Source: Silurus meridionalis
Taxonomy: Eukaryota > Chordata > Actinopteri > Siluriformes > Siluridae
Direction of reading: 5' to 3'
NCBI RefSeq assembly: GCF_014805685.1
Contig: NC_060885.1
Span: forward strand, 13,892,632-13,956,631
Length of the DNA: 64,000 nucleotides
Shown in pieces: positions 10,160-38,679 of the stretch. The notes beneath the pieces are model-generated. The model had not been told where the DNA came from. It searched no databases and was given only the letters and a program-made list of their open reading frames with translations. Every line of letters begins with the position of its first letter. Position 1 is the first letter of the stretch. The position numbers and the translations under genes were made by a program.

Positions 10160-10244
10160 CCTTCGATAGCTCAGTTGGTAGAGCGGAGGACTGTAGTGGT
10201 TCATGGAAATCCTTAGGTCGCTGGTTCGAATCCGGCTCGAAGGA
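10160..10244 (+). tRNA. tRNA-Tyr (GTA) with 12-base intron
   Basis: The 7-bp acceptor stem CCTTCGA pairs with TCGAAGG. D arm, anticodon arm with GTA, and T arm with GGTTCGAATCC are present. The intron TGGTTCATGGAA (10,197-10,208) sits one base 3' of the anticodon, as in animal tRNA-Tyr genes. A T run after the gene (about 10,252-10,257) can stop Pol III. Confidence 0.95.
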
Positions 10245-10572
10245 GGCTGTTTCTTTTTAAATATATAAAAATAATATTTTATATTAACACAAGGTTGACG
10301 AAAGAGTCAACCCACTGCGGTATGTGCGCATTACTCTTGCAAAACATACCTTGACTTTGGTGAACTTGGAAATGTTTTATTTATTATTTTTGAAAAAGAA
10401 AATGCTACACTTACAATAATCTTACATTTTTTTTATCCATAAAAATGCATGCCTATCATGTAAAACAACCGCTACAGCGTGTAAAAAAAACTTTTTTAAA
10501 ACTGTTTTCATACTTTTAAACATGTGACAATAGCCTATGTGACCACGTGTGTGAGAAAAGCTCATTAGAAAC

Positions 10573-10582
10573 AAATTTGTTT

Positions 10583-10629
<47 letters not shown>
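10573..10629. repeat. (ATT)n microsatellite
   Basis: About 17 ATT units between the tRNA-Tyr and tRNA-Lys genes. Confidence 0.95.
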
Positions 10630-10631
<2 letters not shown>

Positions 10632-10821
10632 GATGCTTTGAAAACCTTCGGCTATAGAAAATGTATTTAAAATATGTATTTATTAATAGTCGAACCTAAA
10701 CTGCGGCAGTGAGAGCTGACTACAGTTTATCAGTCAAACGCATTAAGTTACTTATTACTAAAACTAACTACAGCGATCAGCATTAGAAATGTGTAGGATA
10801 CAGTTTAAAAACAAAACTTTC

Positions 10822-10894
10822 CGCCCAACGTGGGGCTCGAACCCACGACCCTGAGATTAAGAGTCTCATGCTCTACCGACTGAGCTAGCCGGGC
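10822..10894 (-). tRNA. tRNA-Lys (CTT)
   Basis: The minus strand begins GCCCGGCTAGCTCAGTCGG, has anticodon loop ACTCTTAATCT (CTT), T arm GTGGGTTCGAGCCCCAC, 3' stem TTGGGC and discriminator G. No intron. Identical in all 73 bases to the gene at 35,806-35,878. Confidence 0.95.
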
Positions 10895-11244
10895 TTCGGT
10901 ACGACGGTCATATGGTCACTTTTGTACACACGTGCTCACTAGCAGAAAATCGAATCCGTTTATGGATTCAAACTGATTCCACGATTCAGATGAATCAGTG
11001 AGGACTCGCATAGGATCCGCGCTTTTAAGTATCTTGGGTTTAACTTATCGAACAGGCAGGACGTTTCCTGAATAGCCCAGTCTGCTACTTGCCGCTACAG
11101 TTACTTCCTAACAACTTAAAACAACTAAATTGTGCAATTTACAATTTGTATTTATTTTTTGTTGATGGTAGCAAGATAACCAAAGACTCAACTGATCAGA
11201 GCACATGAAGAGAATGATTCATGAATCCCGAGCCATATGAAGCA

Positions 11245-11310
11245 GTGGTACCCAAACTTTTTTGCGCCACGGACCGGATTAATGTCAGACAATATTTTAC
11301 ATAAATATTT
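11245..11310 (+). repeat. Dispersed repeat end (GCGCCACGGACCGG type)
   Basis: GTGGTACCCAAACTTTTTTG followed by GCGCCACGGACCGGATTAAT is a word set I associate with the end of a widespread vertebrate interspersed repeat. The other end is not recognised. The rest of 10,900-12,480 shows no gene; a distal part of the dtx4 3' UTR is possible there. Confidence 0.4.
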
Positions 11311-12484
11311 TATAAAGGATTCGCTCTTATCTAGTAATCCCCCTAAAGTAAATTTAAAGAACGTAAGCAGAAATAAGCCAAATTGAAACCATTAAATGGT
11401 CCGGTAAATGGTTTCTGGAATATACGGTGTCTATGAAAAAAGGCTTTTTTTCTGTACCTCAAACTACGTTTTAATTGGCCAGTTTTCGTAGTAAATGAAG
11501 GGCATCTATTTGGGGAACAAGGAGCGACGTGAAGGCCAGATTATTAGCAAAAACAGGGTTGCACATTGTAAATGTAAATATAATAAACTAAAATAATACT
11601 GCACACATCACTCATGCACTTGTATTTATTATAAATAAGTCTCGACAGAACGCAAACAACTATCACAGATTCTTTATTTTTATCATTTAATAACATAACT
11701 TCAAATTGTATTATTTACAACCCCCCCTTATTATATATACATTTCTCGTTGTTTTAAGCCTGCACTTATCCAAACCTCCTGCAGTGCAGAAAATGTAATT
11801 AAAAAAAAGCTAAATGTTATCCATTTCAAACAGGTCCCCAAATATGACTTGAGATTTCTGCTGTTCAGTTGTTAATGGAAAGTGGAAGAAGACTTGGTTC
11901 AGAGAACCGGACAATGTGCACACTCAGGGAACATTTAGTTTCTTTTTCACAAAAGACAATGGCAAATGCAGTGAACATCTGTACATGTACAGAACATACA
12001 GAACGACTGAGGAGTTCTATAACCTAGTACCATAAGGTGTGTAATATTTAATTTGCTTGGAATGGGAGGAAATAAAAATGCAGGTAATAAAACACTAAAT
12101 ATGTAATAAAAGCATGCAGAAAATAAGAAAATAACTACTGTAAATTAGGTCATAAAACACACCAGTCATACATACACACAAACGCATTAAAGCGCTAAAT
12201 GCATGCATACAGTTGACACTTGTGCTCACAAATGCATGTTTTCACTCTTACAGAGACACAATTATGGCACACTCTTGAGTTAAAGACAGAAAGACATTAA
12301 CAGGTCAGTTACTGACTGAACACACACATTGGAAAACAGACAAAGAGGACATGGAAGGCAGTGCAACACAGATTGGAACAACATACAAACAAAAGTTCAT
12401 CTTTTTCACTACTGAGGCCAACAATTCCGTTGTGAATCTAGAGTAATAGCTAGAGTAGGGTATTTAAATTTTCGCCTATAAAAC

Positions 12485-12893
12485 AGTACAGAGTCAAAAA
12501 TATGTGGACACCTGACCATGGACTCAACGTGCCAAATTACAAAAACTACAGGCATTAAAATATTCAGTGCCCCTAGGAAGGCGTTCCACTATTTAGCTAA
12601 ATGACTGTATGGTTTGTGCCCTTTCAGCTATAAGAACATTAGGAAGGACAGTGCCTGTCAAGGCAATCAGCATTCCAATTTATTCCAAAGATGTTTAGTG
12701 GGGTTGAAATCAGAACACTGAAGTACACAGACCCTTCCAAACTATGACTTTGTGTGCACTGTGAATGGATTTCGTAATGCTACAGCATTCAAATACATTC
12801 TATACAGTAGTGTTTCCAACCTTGTGGCAACAGCTTGGGAAATGACCACATATGACTGTGCTGATCAGGTGTCCACAAATATTTGACTATATA
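12485..12893. mobile_element. Non-autonomous Tc1/mariner-type element (MITE)
   Basis: Ends are inverted: AAAAATATGTGGACACCTGA on the left and TCAGGTGTCCACAAATATTT on the right, about 410 bases apart. The TGTGGACACCTGACC terminus is a familiar fish Tc1-like end. The inside has no transposase frame. Confidence 0.75.
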
Positions 12894-13634
12894 ATATTAC
12901 TGTGTTGTATAACCATCAATTGTCATTTAACTTTCAAACTCTTGCTTGGCCTTCCATTCTTTCCTCATAACCTGTACAATATTAAACTATTTGTATTAGG
13001 ATTTTTAGAATACCAACACTAGTTAGTGTCATTTACTGTTATTTTGAACCTGCTGCATATACAGATTTGTCCTTTAACACTATCACTGAAAATCCAGGAC
13101 CTTTTTATCATAACCATCTCTTCAAAGAGGCACTATTATAATTATTTGATATGGAGAAATTAGGGCTACAAAAATACATGTAAACCTGGACTGAAAAGTA
13201 CTTTAGGTTTTCTTTTAAACTTAAAACCAACAGAAAACGTTTAAGTCGCTTTTCAGTCCACACTAAGCATTCTCTTATTCTACAGAAGTTACACCGTAGG
13301 TGTTTACAACTTTGTGACAGGGTATTTCAATAGACTCAGCGATCTGAGCCACACCCACACATCATCATCCACGACTTACAAAAGTAATGCAATAAAAATT
13401 TATAGGAAATAAATGTAACATATGGAATGTTATTACATATGTAACAGAAATCATGATACAAGTTAAGCACTTGGGTCCCAGATTATAAAACTCAAACATT
13501 TCAAATGGTTGGAATAAGGAATGTTTTTAAAGAACAGAAAATGATTTGAGGGCATAAGGCTTTCCGTTAATCTTCACACAAGCACACACAAACATGCACA
13601 AGCCTTCACTACAGCTCTATCAATATGGATACTT

Positions 13635-13641
13635 AATTTAT
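13635..13641 (-). terminator. dtx4: Possible dtx4 polyadenylation signal
   Basis: AATAAA on the minus strand about 700 bases after the dtx4 stop codon. Other AATAAA words lie further on (near 11,623), so the used site is uncertain. Confidence 0.3.
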
Positions 13642-14114
13642 TAACTTATGAGATTAAAGCTGCATTCTTTGGCCTTTCTTCTTCTCAATCTTCTGCTTGG
13701 ACTCCCTACCACACATTTACTTTCCTCTCCATTACCCATTTTTCTATTCAGTATACCTTCTTTTACTTCTATAAACAACCTTTGCCATTTCCTTTCTTAT
13801 AAAACTCTCTTTTTATAGCTTTCAGTGAACTCAATATTAATAAACAAATGAGAGCACTGGGATGATTAATTAAAAAAAAGATAAAACTCTCATCAGAATT
13901 GTAGGCTGATTTATCTTAAGTTGTAATCTAGCATACCAGTGTAGATTTAATCATTGCTAGAGACTCAAAGCACTTAAATTTAGTCAAACCACAGCTTTCA
14001 TTCATTTACGTATACCATTTTTTGGTCCACAACTGAGCAAATGTTGCTTCAGTTCTTTTCTTACCTCTCCTCATTCACTTATTAATTCCAGCACACACTC
14101 ACATTTTAAATGCG

Positions 14115-14120
<6 letters not shown>

Positions 14121-14184
<64 letters not shown>
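14121..14184. repeat. (CA)n microsatellite in the dtx4 3' UTR region
   Basis: About 32 CA units 160 bases beyond the dtx4 stop codon; on the transcript strand this is (GU)n. Confidence 0.95.
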
Positions 14185-14185
<1 letters not shown>

Positions 14186-14343
14186 GTCCTTTATGCCTCA
14201 AAATCGAATTTTCCCAAAACAAAGTTTTCCAAACCCACAGAAAGCATAATTTTCCCGTTATCCCACACCCATTTTAAGTTCAATTCACACAGTTCTAGCC
14301 TTTGTTTGAATTCTATATCTCTTCCAATGCTCCTTCCTGTTCT

Positions 14344-31006
<16,663 letters not shown>

Positions 31007-31969
31007 TGTGTCCCTGAAATCACCAAATACACACACTTTTGATTTCAGGCCACAAACAGCTACACATTAGTCGAGACTCGACCGGCAAAGAGAACAAACC
31101 CTTTTATGTTAAGATCACAGAAATCACTGCAACACACTGTCTAAAAGGTCCCGTGTATACTATCAGAACAGCTTACAGAAAATAGTGTTAAACACACAAT
31201 TCAACGTGACTGAATGTGTTCATTTACTTTGCTCACGGCACGTCAGGGAGAGAAAGAGCAGCATCTGGGTAAAAATCTCCGTCTCATTTTCATGGCGGCA
31301 GCTCCGATTCCGTGGTGTCCGTATGAAGTAATTAAAACAGGCATCAGGCAAACCATTCATTCGAGTCATTCGGGTAGATGCCCATTTACACCGGCTAGTG
31401 TTTTCCGTCCCTCCATTCCAGTCGACGACTCGGTAGCGCAGTGGCTCGTATCTCGTGTGAGTGTGTTGACATGAAGCTCAGCCCACTCCGCGCCTCGCTG
31501 CTCCGAGCAGGAGGAAACCTCCAACGCCTTAACGTTACTCACACAGGAGCCTATAGACCACACCGAGTCCAAACATGTCACCAAACACCAACGGTTCTAC
31601 ACACATCTGCATACATCATACCCGCCTTCAGTCTCTTGCACACCTAGATGGTATTAGACTAACCGGTTTTGCAGGTCTTGGTAGATGTTTTCGAGAAACA
31701 AAGTCGCTGAAAATGGGACTTGGAGCATTTGCTTAAAAATAAAGAGAAGACTGATTTTAACCAACCACAACATAGTCACCATAATCTCCACATGAACAGT
31801 CTAAACGACGGAGGAAGTTATTATATGAGGGTGTATTTAAACTTCAATTAATATAAACAGTTCGCACTTTGCATGAACAATTCTGCATTAAAACCCTGAA
31901 CAATGAACCTTATCATTGAACAGTACACATTAATAATTATAAAACTATAACAAAATGACATTAGCTGCC

Positions 31970-32440
31970 ACCAGATGAGGATGAGTTCCTTTTGACTCTG
32001 GTTTCTTCCTCAAACCACCCTAGTGAGTTTCTCCATGCCACTGTTGCCACTGGTTTGCTCATTAGGGATAAACCTTTAAGGTATTAACTCATAGGGACTA
32101 AACTTATAAATTCCTATTTTATAACCACTTTATCCCCTGTAAAGCTGCTTTGAGACAATGTCCACTGTATACACTAGAAATAATTCAATTCAATTCATTT
32201 TTATTTGTATAGCGCTTTTAACAATGAACATTGTCTCAAAGCAGCCTTACACAGATAATGTGGTGATTAAAAGTGAATAAGTTCTTTATAAGTAAGTTTG
32301 TCCCTGATAAGCAAGCCGGTGGCAACTGTGGAAAGGAAAAACTCCCAGAGATAGCATAAGGAAGAAACCTTGAGAGGAACCAGACTCAAGAGGGAACCCA
32401 TCCTCATCTGGGTTGCACCGAATGTCCATTTATAGCAGAT
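31970..32440. repeat. Foldback pair of a common fish repeat
   Basis: CTGCTTTGAGACAATGT near 32,145 is inverted at 32,229-32,250, and CCAGATGAGGATGAGTTCC near 31,970 is inverted near 32,390-32,410. The right half carries TTTTTATTTGTATAGCGCTT, a word typical of a very abundant fish interspersed repeat. Either two copies in opposite orientation or one element with long inverted ends. Confidence 0.65.
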
Positions 32441-33569
32441 ATAAGATGTTTCGGGGTACAGTGATGATGATCAGAAGCGAAAAGTAGTCCTGAGTCGATG
32501 TAGCAGACTGTTGACATTAACTACTGTCCAATCCATCCTTAAAAGTGCCTGTTCTTACTCCAGAATTTCATGGAACCACCCAAAGCGTTGATGAAATACG
32601 AAATACATTGAATTTAATTTTTAACAGCAATGTTAAGGGACAACCAAAGGACCAGGTACAGTGTGAATGGTGGACTATTTTGAGCAAAACAGTGTTACAG
32701 TCATGTAATTCCTGCATTTATTTCATTAACCAATTCTATAAATTAAATCATTCAGAAACGGGCCAGCAGTTTTGGATTATGTTCAAATTATCCATCACAA
32801 TGGGGAAAATGTGATCTCAGTGACTTTATTTGTTTTATGATTGTTGGTGCCAAATAGACTAGTTTGAGTATTTTAGAATTGCTGATGTCCTGCTTATAAT
32901 TTCTGATTAATCTTAATTTGAACTTAATTAAAACTTTTCTGATTCTGGTTTATTTTTTGTCTCTAAACTACTCTAAACCCTGGTAAAATAAATAAAATCC
33001 AGTAAATGAAATTCTGCAACCTTGTTGATAAGAAAGGTCAGTGGAGAAAGATAGAAAAAAAATGGAAATGAAACATGGAATAAAAATGCTACAGTAACTC
33101 AGATAAACACAACTGAGAAACTAGGAGAGCTTGAATAACAAAAAATTTTTTTGGCATGAACATCTAGGAATATTTATTTAGGGATGAACATGTTAAATCT
33201 TTAGGCACATGGGCTACAACAGCAGACGACCACATTGGACTGCACTTTTTTCAGCCAAGAGCAGAAAGCTGGAGACTGCAGTGGGCACAAGCTCACAAAA
33301 TCTGGACATTTGAAAACTAGAAAATGAATCCATGGACTCAACCTGCCATAATGTGTGTATGTGTATATGCAATTGCGTTTTCCATATGTGGAGGCATAAA
33401 TTGTGACATAATTTTCATAGTACATACACATCTGTGAATTACTGTTTATAGTAAAAGCCATATATTTTGTTTATAGCACATATCCTTCTGTAAATTTCAG
33501 TTTATAGTAATAGCCATCTGTATATTATGTTCATAGTACATACACATCTGTAAATTACTCCTATAATAC

Positions 33570-33720
33570 CATTTTATCTAATTGATGTAACTCATGTAAA
33601 CACTGTATATCCTGCACATGCTGCTATTGCACTTCTGGTTAGACCTAAACTGCATGTCGCTGCCTAGTACTTGTACATGTGTATTGACAATAAAGTTGAA
33701 TCTAATCTAATCTAATCTAA
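33570..33720 (+). mobile_element. Retroposon 3' tail ending in (TCTAA)n
   Basis: TATTGCACTTCTGGTTAGAC, then TGACAATAAAGTTGAATC, then TCTAA repeats: the 3' end of a fish non-LTR element or SINE that uses such tails. No coding part. The rest of 32,560-34,300 is unassigned. Confidence 0.55.
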
Positions 33721-34054
33721 TAATCAAAAAGCAATTGCAAATATTCCATTACCGTTTTCGCTTTCGCGAGCGCACAGTGACTTCCAAAGTCCATTTGCAG
33801 CAGTATTTCCCGTGTCCACGAGTTATAAACATGTCATATTTAAATAGCAATGTTAATTATTACCTGTGCTTTTTCACTTTCTTTTAGTCGCGTATGCAGC
33901 CTGAGAAAACTCAAATGGAATCACAATTCCTTTTGCATTAGATTTTTTAAAGCCTTGCACGGTTTTCATTTGCATTTCTGATGCCTTGCATTGAAAGCTG
34001 TCAATCTAGTGTCATGAGTGGGACTATATTATTAGGCGTGTTTGTATTGGGATG

Positions 34055-34062
34055 TGACGTCA
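34055..34062. promoter_or_regulatory. Full CRE palindrome
   Basis: TGACGTCA in a relatively CpG-containing stretch. No gene is anchored next to it, so this is only a motif match. Confidence 0.2.
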
Positions 34063-34315
34063 CTCACAGTCGACGGGCAAGAGTGGAAATCCTAATAATA
34101 GACGATTTTGCAAAAAGTTTTGCACAGTGTAGATTGTCGGTGAAATTGTGGAGGACATTATGATGCTAGCCCACAAGTTGTATAAGCAATTGATACTTCG
34201 CAAAAACCCGCCCTCCTTAGTTTCTGTTGCTATGTCCGACAAGACATGCCGCCATAACAAGAACGCCTGTCAATCAATCTCTTTGCGAAGGGTCATTTGC
34301 TTATACATTTATATA

Positions 34316-34360
34316 AACCGCTGTGGCCACCTTTTAACGGAGCAGCCGAAAGAAGAAGAA
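34316..34360 (+). mobile_element. RTE-like LINE 3' tail
   Basis: CCGCTGTGGCCACC followed by CGGAGCAGCCGAAAGAAGAA: the end sequence shared with the LINE pieces at 600-655 and 40,850-40,910. Confidence 0.55.
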
Positions 34361-34971
34361 AAAGACTAAAGAGTTCAGTGTTCTTCAGTGGCCTTCCCAG
34401 ATCGGAATAGATTTAAACACAGTTGGAATGGGAAATAATGGCAAATGTATAGCATGAAAAAGGTCCTAATCCATTACACAGTAAATCTAAAGCGTACCGC
34501 AGTCACACTAGATATAAGAAAGGGAATATACCTACTGGCGTGTATTTGTGAGCTGGGTGAAAAACCATGGAGCCTTCAGGAAACTAATATGGACACAGAG
34601 ACACCATGTAGCTGTGAGGTGGAACTGTGGAATCCAGTTAAGATAGTGATGAACAAAATAGTTTGAATTAATACAATGATAGGCTTTACTTAATTATTCT
34701 ACACAAAATAGTCAATTAATGTTACATACGACCAAGAGATACTGTTGTATCTAAAAACTCCGGTAGATGGCGCCAGTGAACTACAACAGCCTATTTGTTG
34801 GCATGATTACAAAAAGGAAAATGTTTTCGTTGACAAGATTTGTTAAATTGGTAAATGACACTGTTGGCACGTCGTACATCGTGAACTACAGCTTAAGATG
34901 TACAATCGAACAAATGCGGTAAAATATCAAATGTTACTATCATTACAGAAAACTGCCATCGCGTTGAGCAC

Positions 34972-35044
34972 GGCTCCATAGCTCAGGGGTTAGAGCACTG
35001 GTCTTGTAAACCAGGGGTCGCGAGTTCAAATCTCGCTGGGGCCT
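34972..35044 (+). tRNA. tRNA-Thr (TGT)
   Basis: Cloverleaf with acceptor GGCTCCA/TGGGGCC, anticodon loop TCTTGTAAA (TGT), T arm GCGAGTTCAAATCTCGC and a T run at 35,052-35,061 as Pol III stop. No intron. Confidence 0.95.
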
Positions 35045-35598
35045 GACAAATATTTTTTTTTTTTACTTCATTATACATATTCGGTCACAAAGTTAGACGT
35101 AAAAAGGGATTCATATCTAAATATCCCAGATGATGTGCTTTTTAAGTAGTTCTTAGAGAAACACACCTGATGCAACATACTGTAGCCAATGCAAGAAATA
35201 TTTATTTGAATTGTGTTTGTTGAAATGTGTATATTTTTCGCGAAAAAAATGACTGACGTTTGGATAATATCCAACATTATCACTGTATACTTAATTAAAT
35301 ATCGAAACATTGAATATTAATTTTTTTTTGTTTTGGTCATCCAGGTATTAAAGCGGGAAGGAGTTATCTGTGTTCACCTAATGGCGTTCTCTTGGCCAAT
35401 CAAACGTCGTATTTTCATTTTCGGTCAGCCAACCGCAGCTAGGGAGATTTTTTATTCTCAGATATTTGAACTGTAATCCGCATGATGTATATTATGTGGA
35501 ATAAAAATAAACATAAAAAAAAAAAACCTAGCCTTTATGTAAAATACATTATCACTGTATGCTCAATCAAATGTCTAAGACTTAACCAGTGTATCAGA

Positions 35599-35671
35599 GC
35601 CCGGATAGCTCAGTCGGTAGAGCATCAGACTTTTAATCTGAGGGTCCAGGGTTCAAGTCCCTGTTCGGGCG
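35599..35671 (+). tRNA. tRNA-Lys (TTT)
   Basis: GCCCGGATAGCTCAGTCGG start, anticodon loop ACTTTTAATCT (TTT), T arm CAGGGTTCAAGTCCCTG, 3' stem TTCGGGC with discriminator G, then TTTTT at 35,675-35,679. Confidence 0.95.
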
Positions 35672-35805
35672 TAGTTTTTACCTATTATGTATGAAAGTCT
35701 TTCAGATTAAGACAAATATATAACAGCATTTTTTAAACGTATGCTTATAGCTATCGTATAATGGTTTGTATAAAGAAAAGAAGCAAAAAAAAAAAAAAAA
35801 GCTTG

Positions 35806-35878
35806 CGCCCAACGTGGGGCTCGAACCCACGACCCTGAGATTAAGAGTCTCATGCTCTACCGACTGAGCTAGCCGGGC
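35806..35878 (-). tRNA. tRNA-Lys (CTT), second copy
   Basis: Identical in sequence to 10,822-10,894 with different flanks. An A tract at 35,785-35,800 gives a T-run terminator on the minus strand. It lies 135 bases from the oppositely oriented tRNA-Lys(TTT). Confidence 0.95.
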
Positions 35879-36239
35879 ATGTGGGAATGCTTAAATGTTT
35901 AAATATTAATGTTATTTTAAAACGCAGGAACTTCAATAATTTTGGAAATAACAGTCACATATGTAACAATTTTCGAATACTTATATATAAAACTATATTT
36001 AAAGAAAACATGTAAATGATTTATATTATTTCAATTGAAACATATTCAGTACAACTCTAGTCATTGAATGAAAAGCACTGTTGTGGTCTATGCCTAGTCT
36101 CTTCACGTTTTATTTTGGTATAATCATATCAGTAATCATATCAATATTGAAAAGCATCAAAAAGTTTATTTATGTTAACTAATAGGCACATTTTTTACCA
36201 TACTATCTACATATAAATTAGCTCCTTGAAATCAAATAC

Positions 36240-36505
36240 AGAGAGAATGAGGAGGAGCTTCTTCTCACAGGCCATTCAGGGTTTAAACTAGGAGACTAGC
36301 AGCAACTAGTACCTGGACTTTTCGCTCCATCCCACTTGTTTCGCTGGACACTATTATTCACATTAATAGTGAATACAAATATTGGATTTTTACTTGCATT
36401 ACTTGCACTAGTGGAACTCGAACTAGACTGTATTACTTACATTTTGTACACAAGCACATAAACTGTATGAATGTGTATGTGACAAATAAAATTTGATTTG
36501 AAAGC
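36240..36505 (+). mobile_element. Retroposon 3' end (LINE or SINE tail)
   Basis: AGGAGGAGCTTCTTCTCACA at the start and GTATGTGACAAATAAAATTT at the end are typical of fish non-LTR 3' ends. No protein frame. Confidence 0.5.
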
Positions 36506-36699
36506 TTAAAAGTTCTATAATTGGTTTTTAAAATTGGTGACAAATTAGCATTTTGCAACAAGTTTTCTCATTAGGTGAATTCAGACTTATATTTTGAAGT
36601 AGAATTGCACAGGTAAATTCATAAAAAAAATTTTTAAAGAAGAGATTTGAACCGCAGTTAAGCTGGTATTACAGGACATAAACACTTCATTAAAATTGA

Positions 36700-37150
36700 A
36701 AACATTTTATGATAACATTATGGAAATATTTAACAAATATAGCATTTATAATTAACATTCAGAAGTTATAAGAACATTTTATCTCAACGTTTTCAGAACA
36801 TTCAAGTACAATAGCATTGTAATGACATTCTATGAATGTTGTTCTCATAACATTTTAATAACATTTTGTAAACATTCAACAAATACAAATAACATCCAAA
36901 GAATGTTCCAAGAACATTGCTCTAAGAATTCTTTCTGTCAGCATTAGGAAAACAGGCACCAATTACAAATAATGTCATAAGAATATTGTTTTAATAACGT
37001 TTTCTATCAACATTAAAAAACATTCATAGAGTATAAATAACGTCATAAGGGCGTTCCAAAAACATTGTTATAAGAACTTTTTACCAACATTAAGAGGACG
37101 TGTTTTAACAACTAATAAGTTTGAATGTTCCTTTAACATTGTTTTAAAAA
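36700..37150. repeat. Degenerate tandem repeat rich in AACATT/AATGTT
   Basis: Units of about 90-120 bases recur with order AACATTC..TACAAATAACRTC..AAGAATGTTC..AACATTG..AAGAA. Examples start near 36,870, 36,960 and 37,020. Substitutions and length changes are frequent, so it is an old minisatellite-like array. Confidence 0.55.
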
Positions 37151-37397
37151 CGTTTCGTTTAACATTCAGACATTAAGCTGGTAAAGTAGCATCTTGGAAT
37201 ATTGTGGGAAACACCAGTAATAAATAGATTGCAAATAGTGTATAGACAGCAATATATTACTTGTACTGAAAAGTCAAAACCTCCTTGTAAATGATTAAAA
37301 TGTAATAAAACTCTCAAAAAGACATATGAGGCACTATAAGCAGGAACGTAAGTTTTAATTCTGGCAACTGTTATTTAATAATTATATATAATAAATA

Positions 37398-37405
37398 GTT
37401 TATTT
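37398..37405 (-). terminator. Possible polyadenylation signal of the Ig gene
   Basis: AATAAA on the minus strand about 220 bases after the stop codon at 37,625. Confidence 0.3.
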
Positions 37406-37624
37406 TGTAGCTGAGCTATATCAGACAATGCAAGCACAGGAAAAGAGTAGGAAATACATTACAGGAGTACATTACAGGAGTAATACATTAAAAAAAGGTT
37501 ATCATTAAGGTTATCATTAAATACTTTAAGCACAGTTTTAATCTACCAGAATTGAGTTTAATTTGATAATTTAGCAATATGTCCAAATAATTTACGATTT
37601 AATCACAATGCATATGACACTAAC

Positions 37625-38679
37625 TTATTTCCTGCAGGTTATCATATGTACAATAAAAAACACCAGAACCATTACTAGAAGTCCAACACCCAAAACTGCT
37701 GCAAATACTCGGTATGAGTTGGATCTTGTTTCAGCAGTTGGATGAATAGTTGAGGCTGTGGAAATCAAAATGAGGTAGTTACTAATTCTGTGATTTACAA
37801 CTTGCAAGGGGGGTTTTCATAATCAACATATGTTCAATAAATTATAAGTTGTTGTTGTGGATCAGCTTAGTGAAGGATATTTCTGATGTAGTTCTTGGTG
37901 TTCCAAAAGTGTTTCTATAGTAGAACATTTTTTTACCACTAAAAATGTTACATCCATTAGCATGGCTTGCTGAAGGTACAGTATCTTCATTGGCCTAGTT
38001 AAGCCTAGCATAAGCTCTTCATATGATTTTTGTACACTGAATGTAATGAATAGATGATAGTTATATAATTCACTATTTTATAAGATGTTACCTTTTTTAT
38101 TGCTAGAGACGCATTCATCTTTGTCTTCTGAAAAGATACACAGATGACACAAAAATTAAATATTAATAGCATACAGACTATTGCAAATTTCTTAAGTTAT
38201 ATTACCATATATATGCACTCCGTCTTCAAACTCCATGCGTTTTCCTTCTACAATTCCGCAGTAATATGAGCCAAGATCGCTGTTCAAGACACTGGAAATT
38301 TTCAGTCCAAAAAACCTGTCTATCATACAACCTTCATAATGAGTAGTGTTGTAATTCATAACTTCTGTTAATCCGCCATTATTTTTTAGGCGTGCCACCA
38401 ATACAATCCTAGGTTTTTCCTCATTGTTCACTTTCAGCCAGAAAATTTCATGATGCAAAGAAATATTACACTTCAAGATGACTGGTTTTCCAAGTTGAAC
38501 TTCTTGTCTTTCTATTGCTCCCATAGCCTTAAATGGCAAGGCAAGGGCCACTGGTGAAATAAAAAATATAAATTATTATTTAAGGTATTTAAAAATATAA
38601 TTTAATATAAATAAAGCCTCTAAATGTATTTAATGTATTAAAGCCTACCTGTTATTGCCAATACCCAGGACAAACGCAT
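37625..38679 (-). CDS. Single V-type Ig domain type I membrane protein (180 aa)
   Basis: Four coding exons: 38679-38649, 38550-38206, 38127-38092 and 37755-37625. All junctions are phase 1, as usual for Ig genes, and the exons join to 180 codons. Residues 1 to about 21 are a signal peptide split between exons. Residues 22-125 are one V-like Ig domain with C38, W48 and the D-x-G-x-Y-x-C motif ending at C108. A short 12-residue stalk exon with a Cys follows. A hydrophobic helix (about 155-177: VFAAVLGVGLLVMVLVFF...) ends in a tail of only a few residues (CRK). No ITIM and no charged residue within the helix. I do not recognise the exact family. NITR- or CD300-like fish receptors are the nearest idea, but the form lacks their signalling motifs. 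Cell-surface recognition or decoy role is inference. Confidence 0.85.

Noticed and set aside
34148..34369. Possible small RNA or small protein before the tRNA-Thr gene
   Set aside because: I could not match it to any snRNA, 5S or other known RNA, and its end is a LINE tail.
36700..37150. CRISPR-like array
   Set aside because: Repeat units are diverged, contiguous and without unique spacers, and the genome is eukaryotic.
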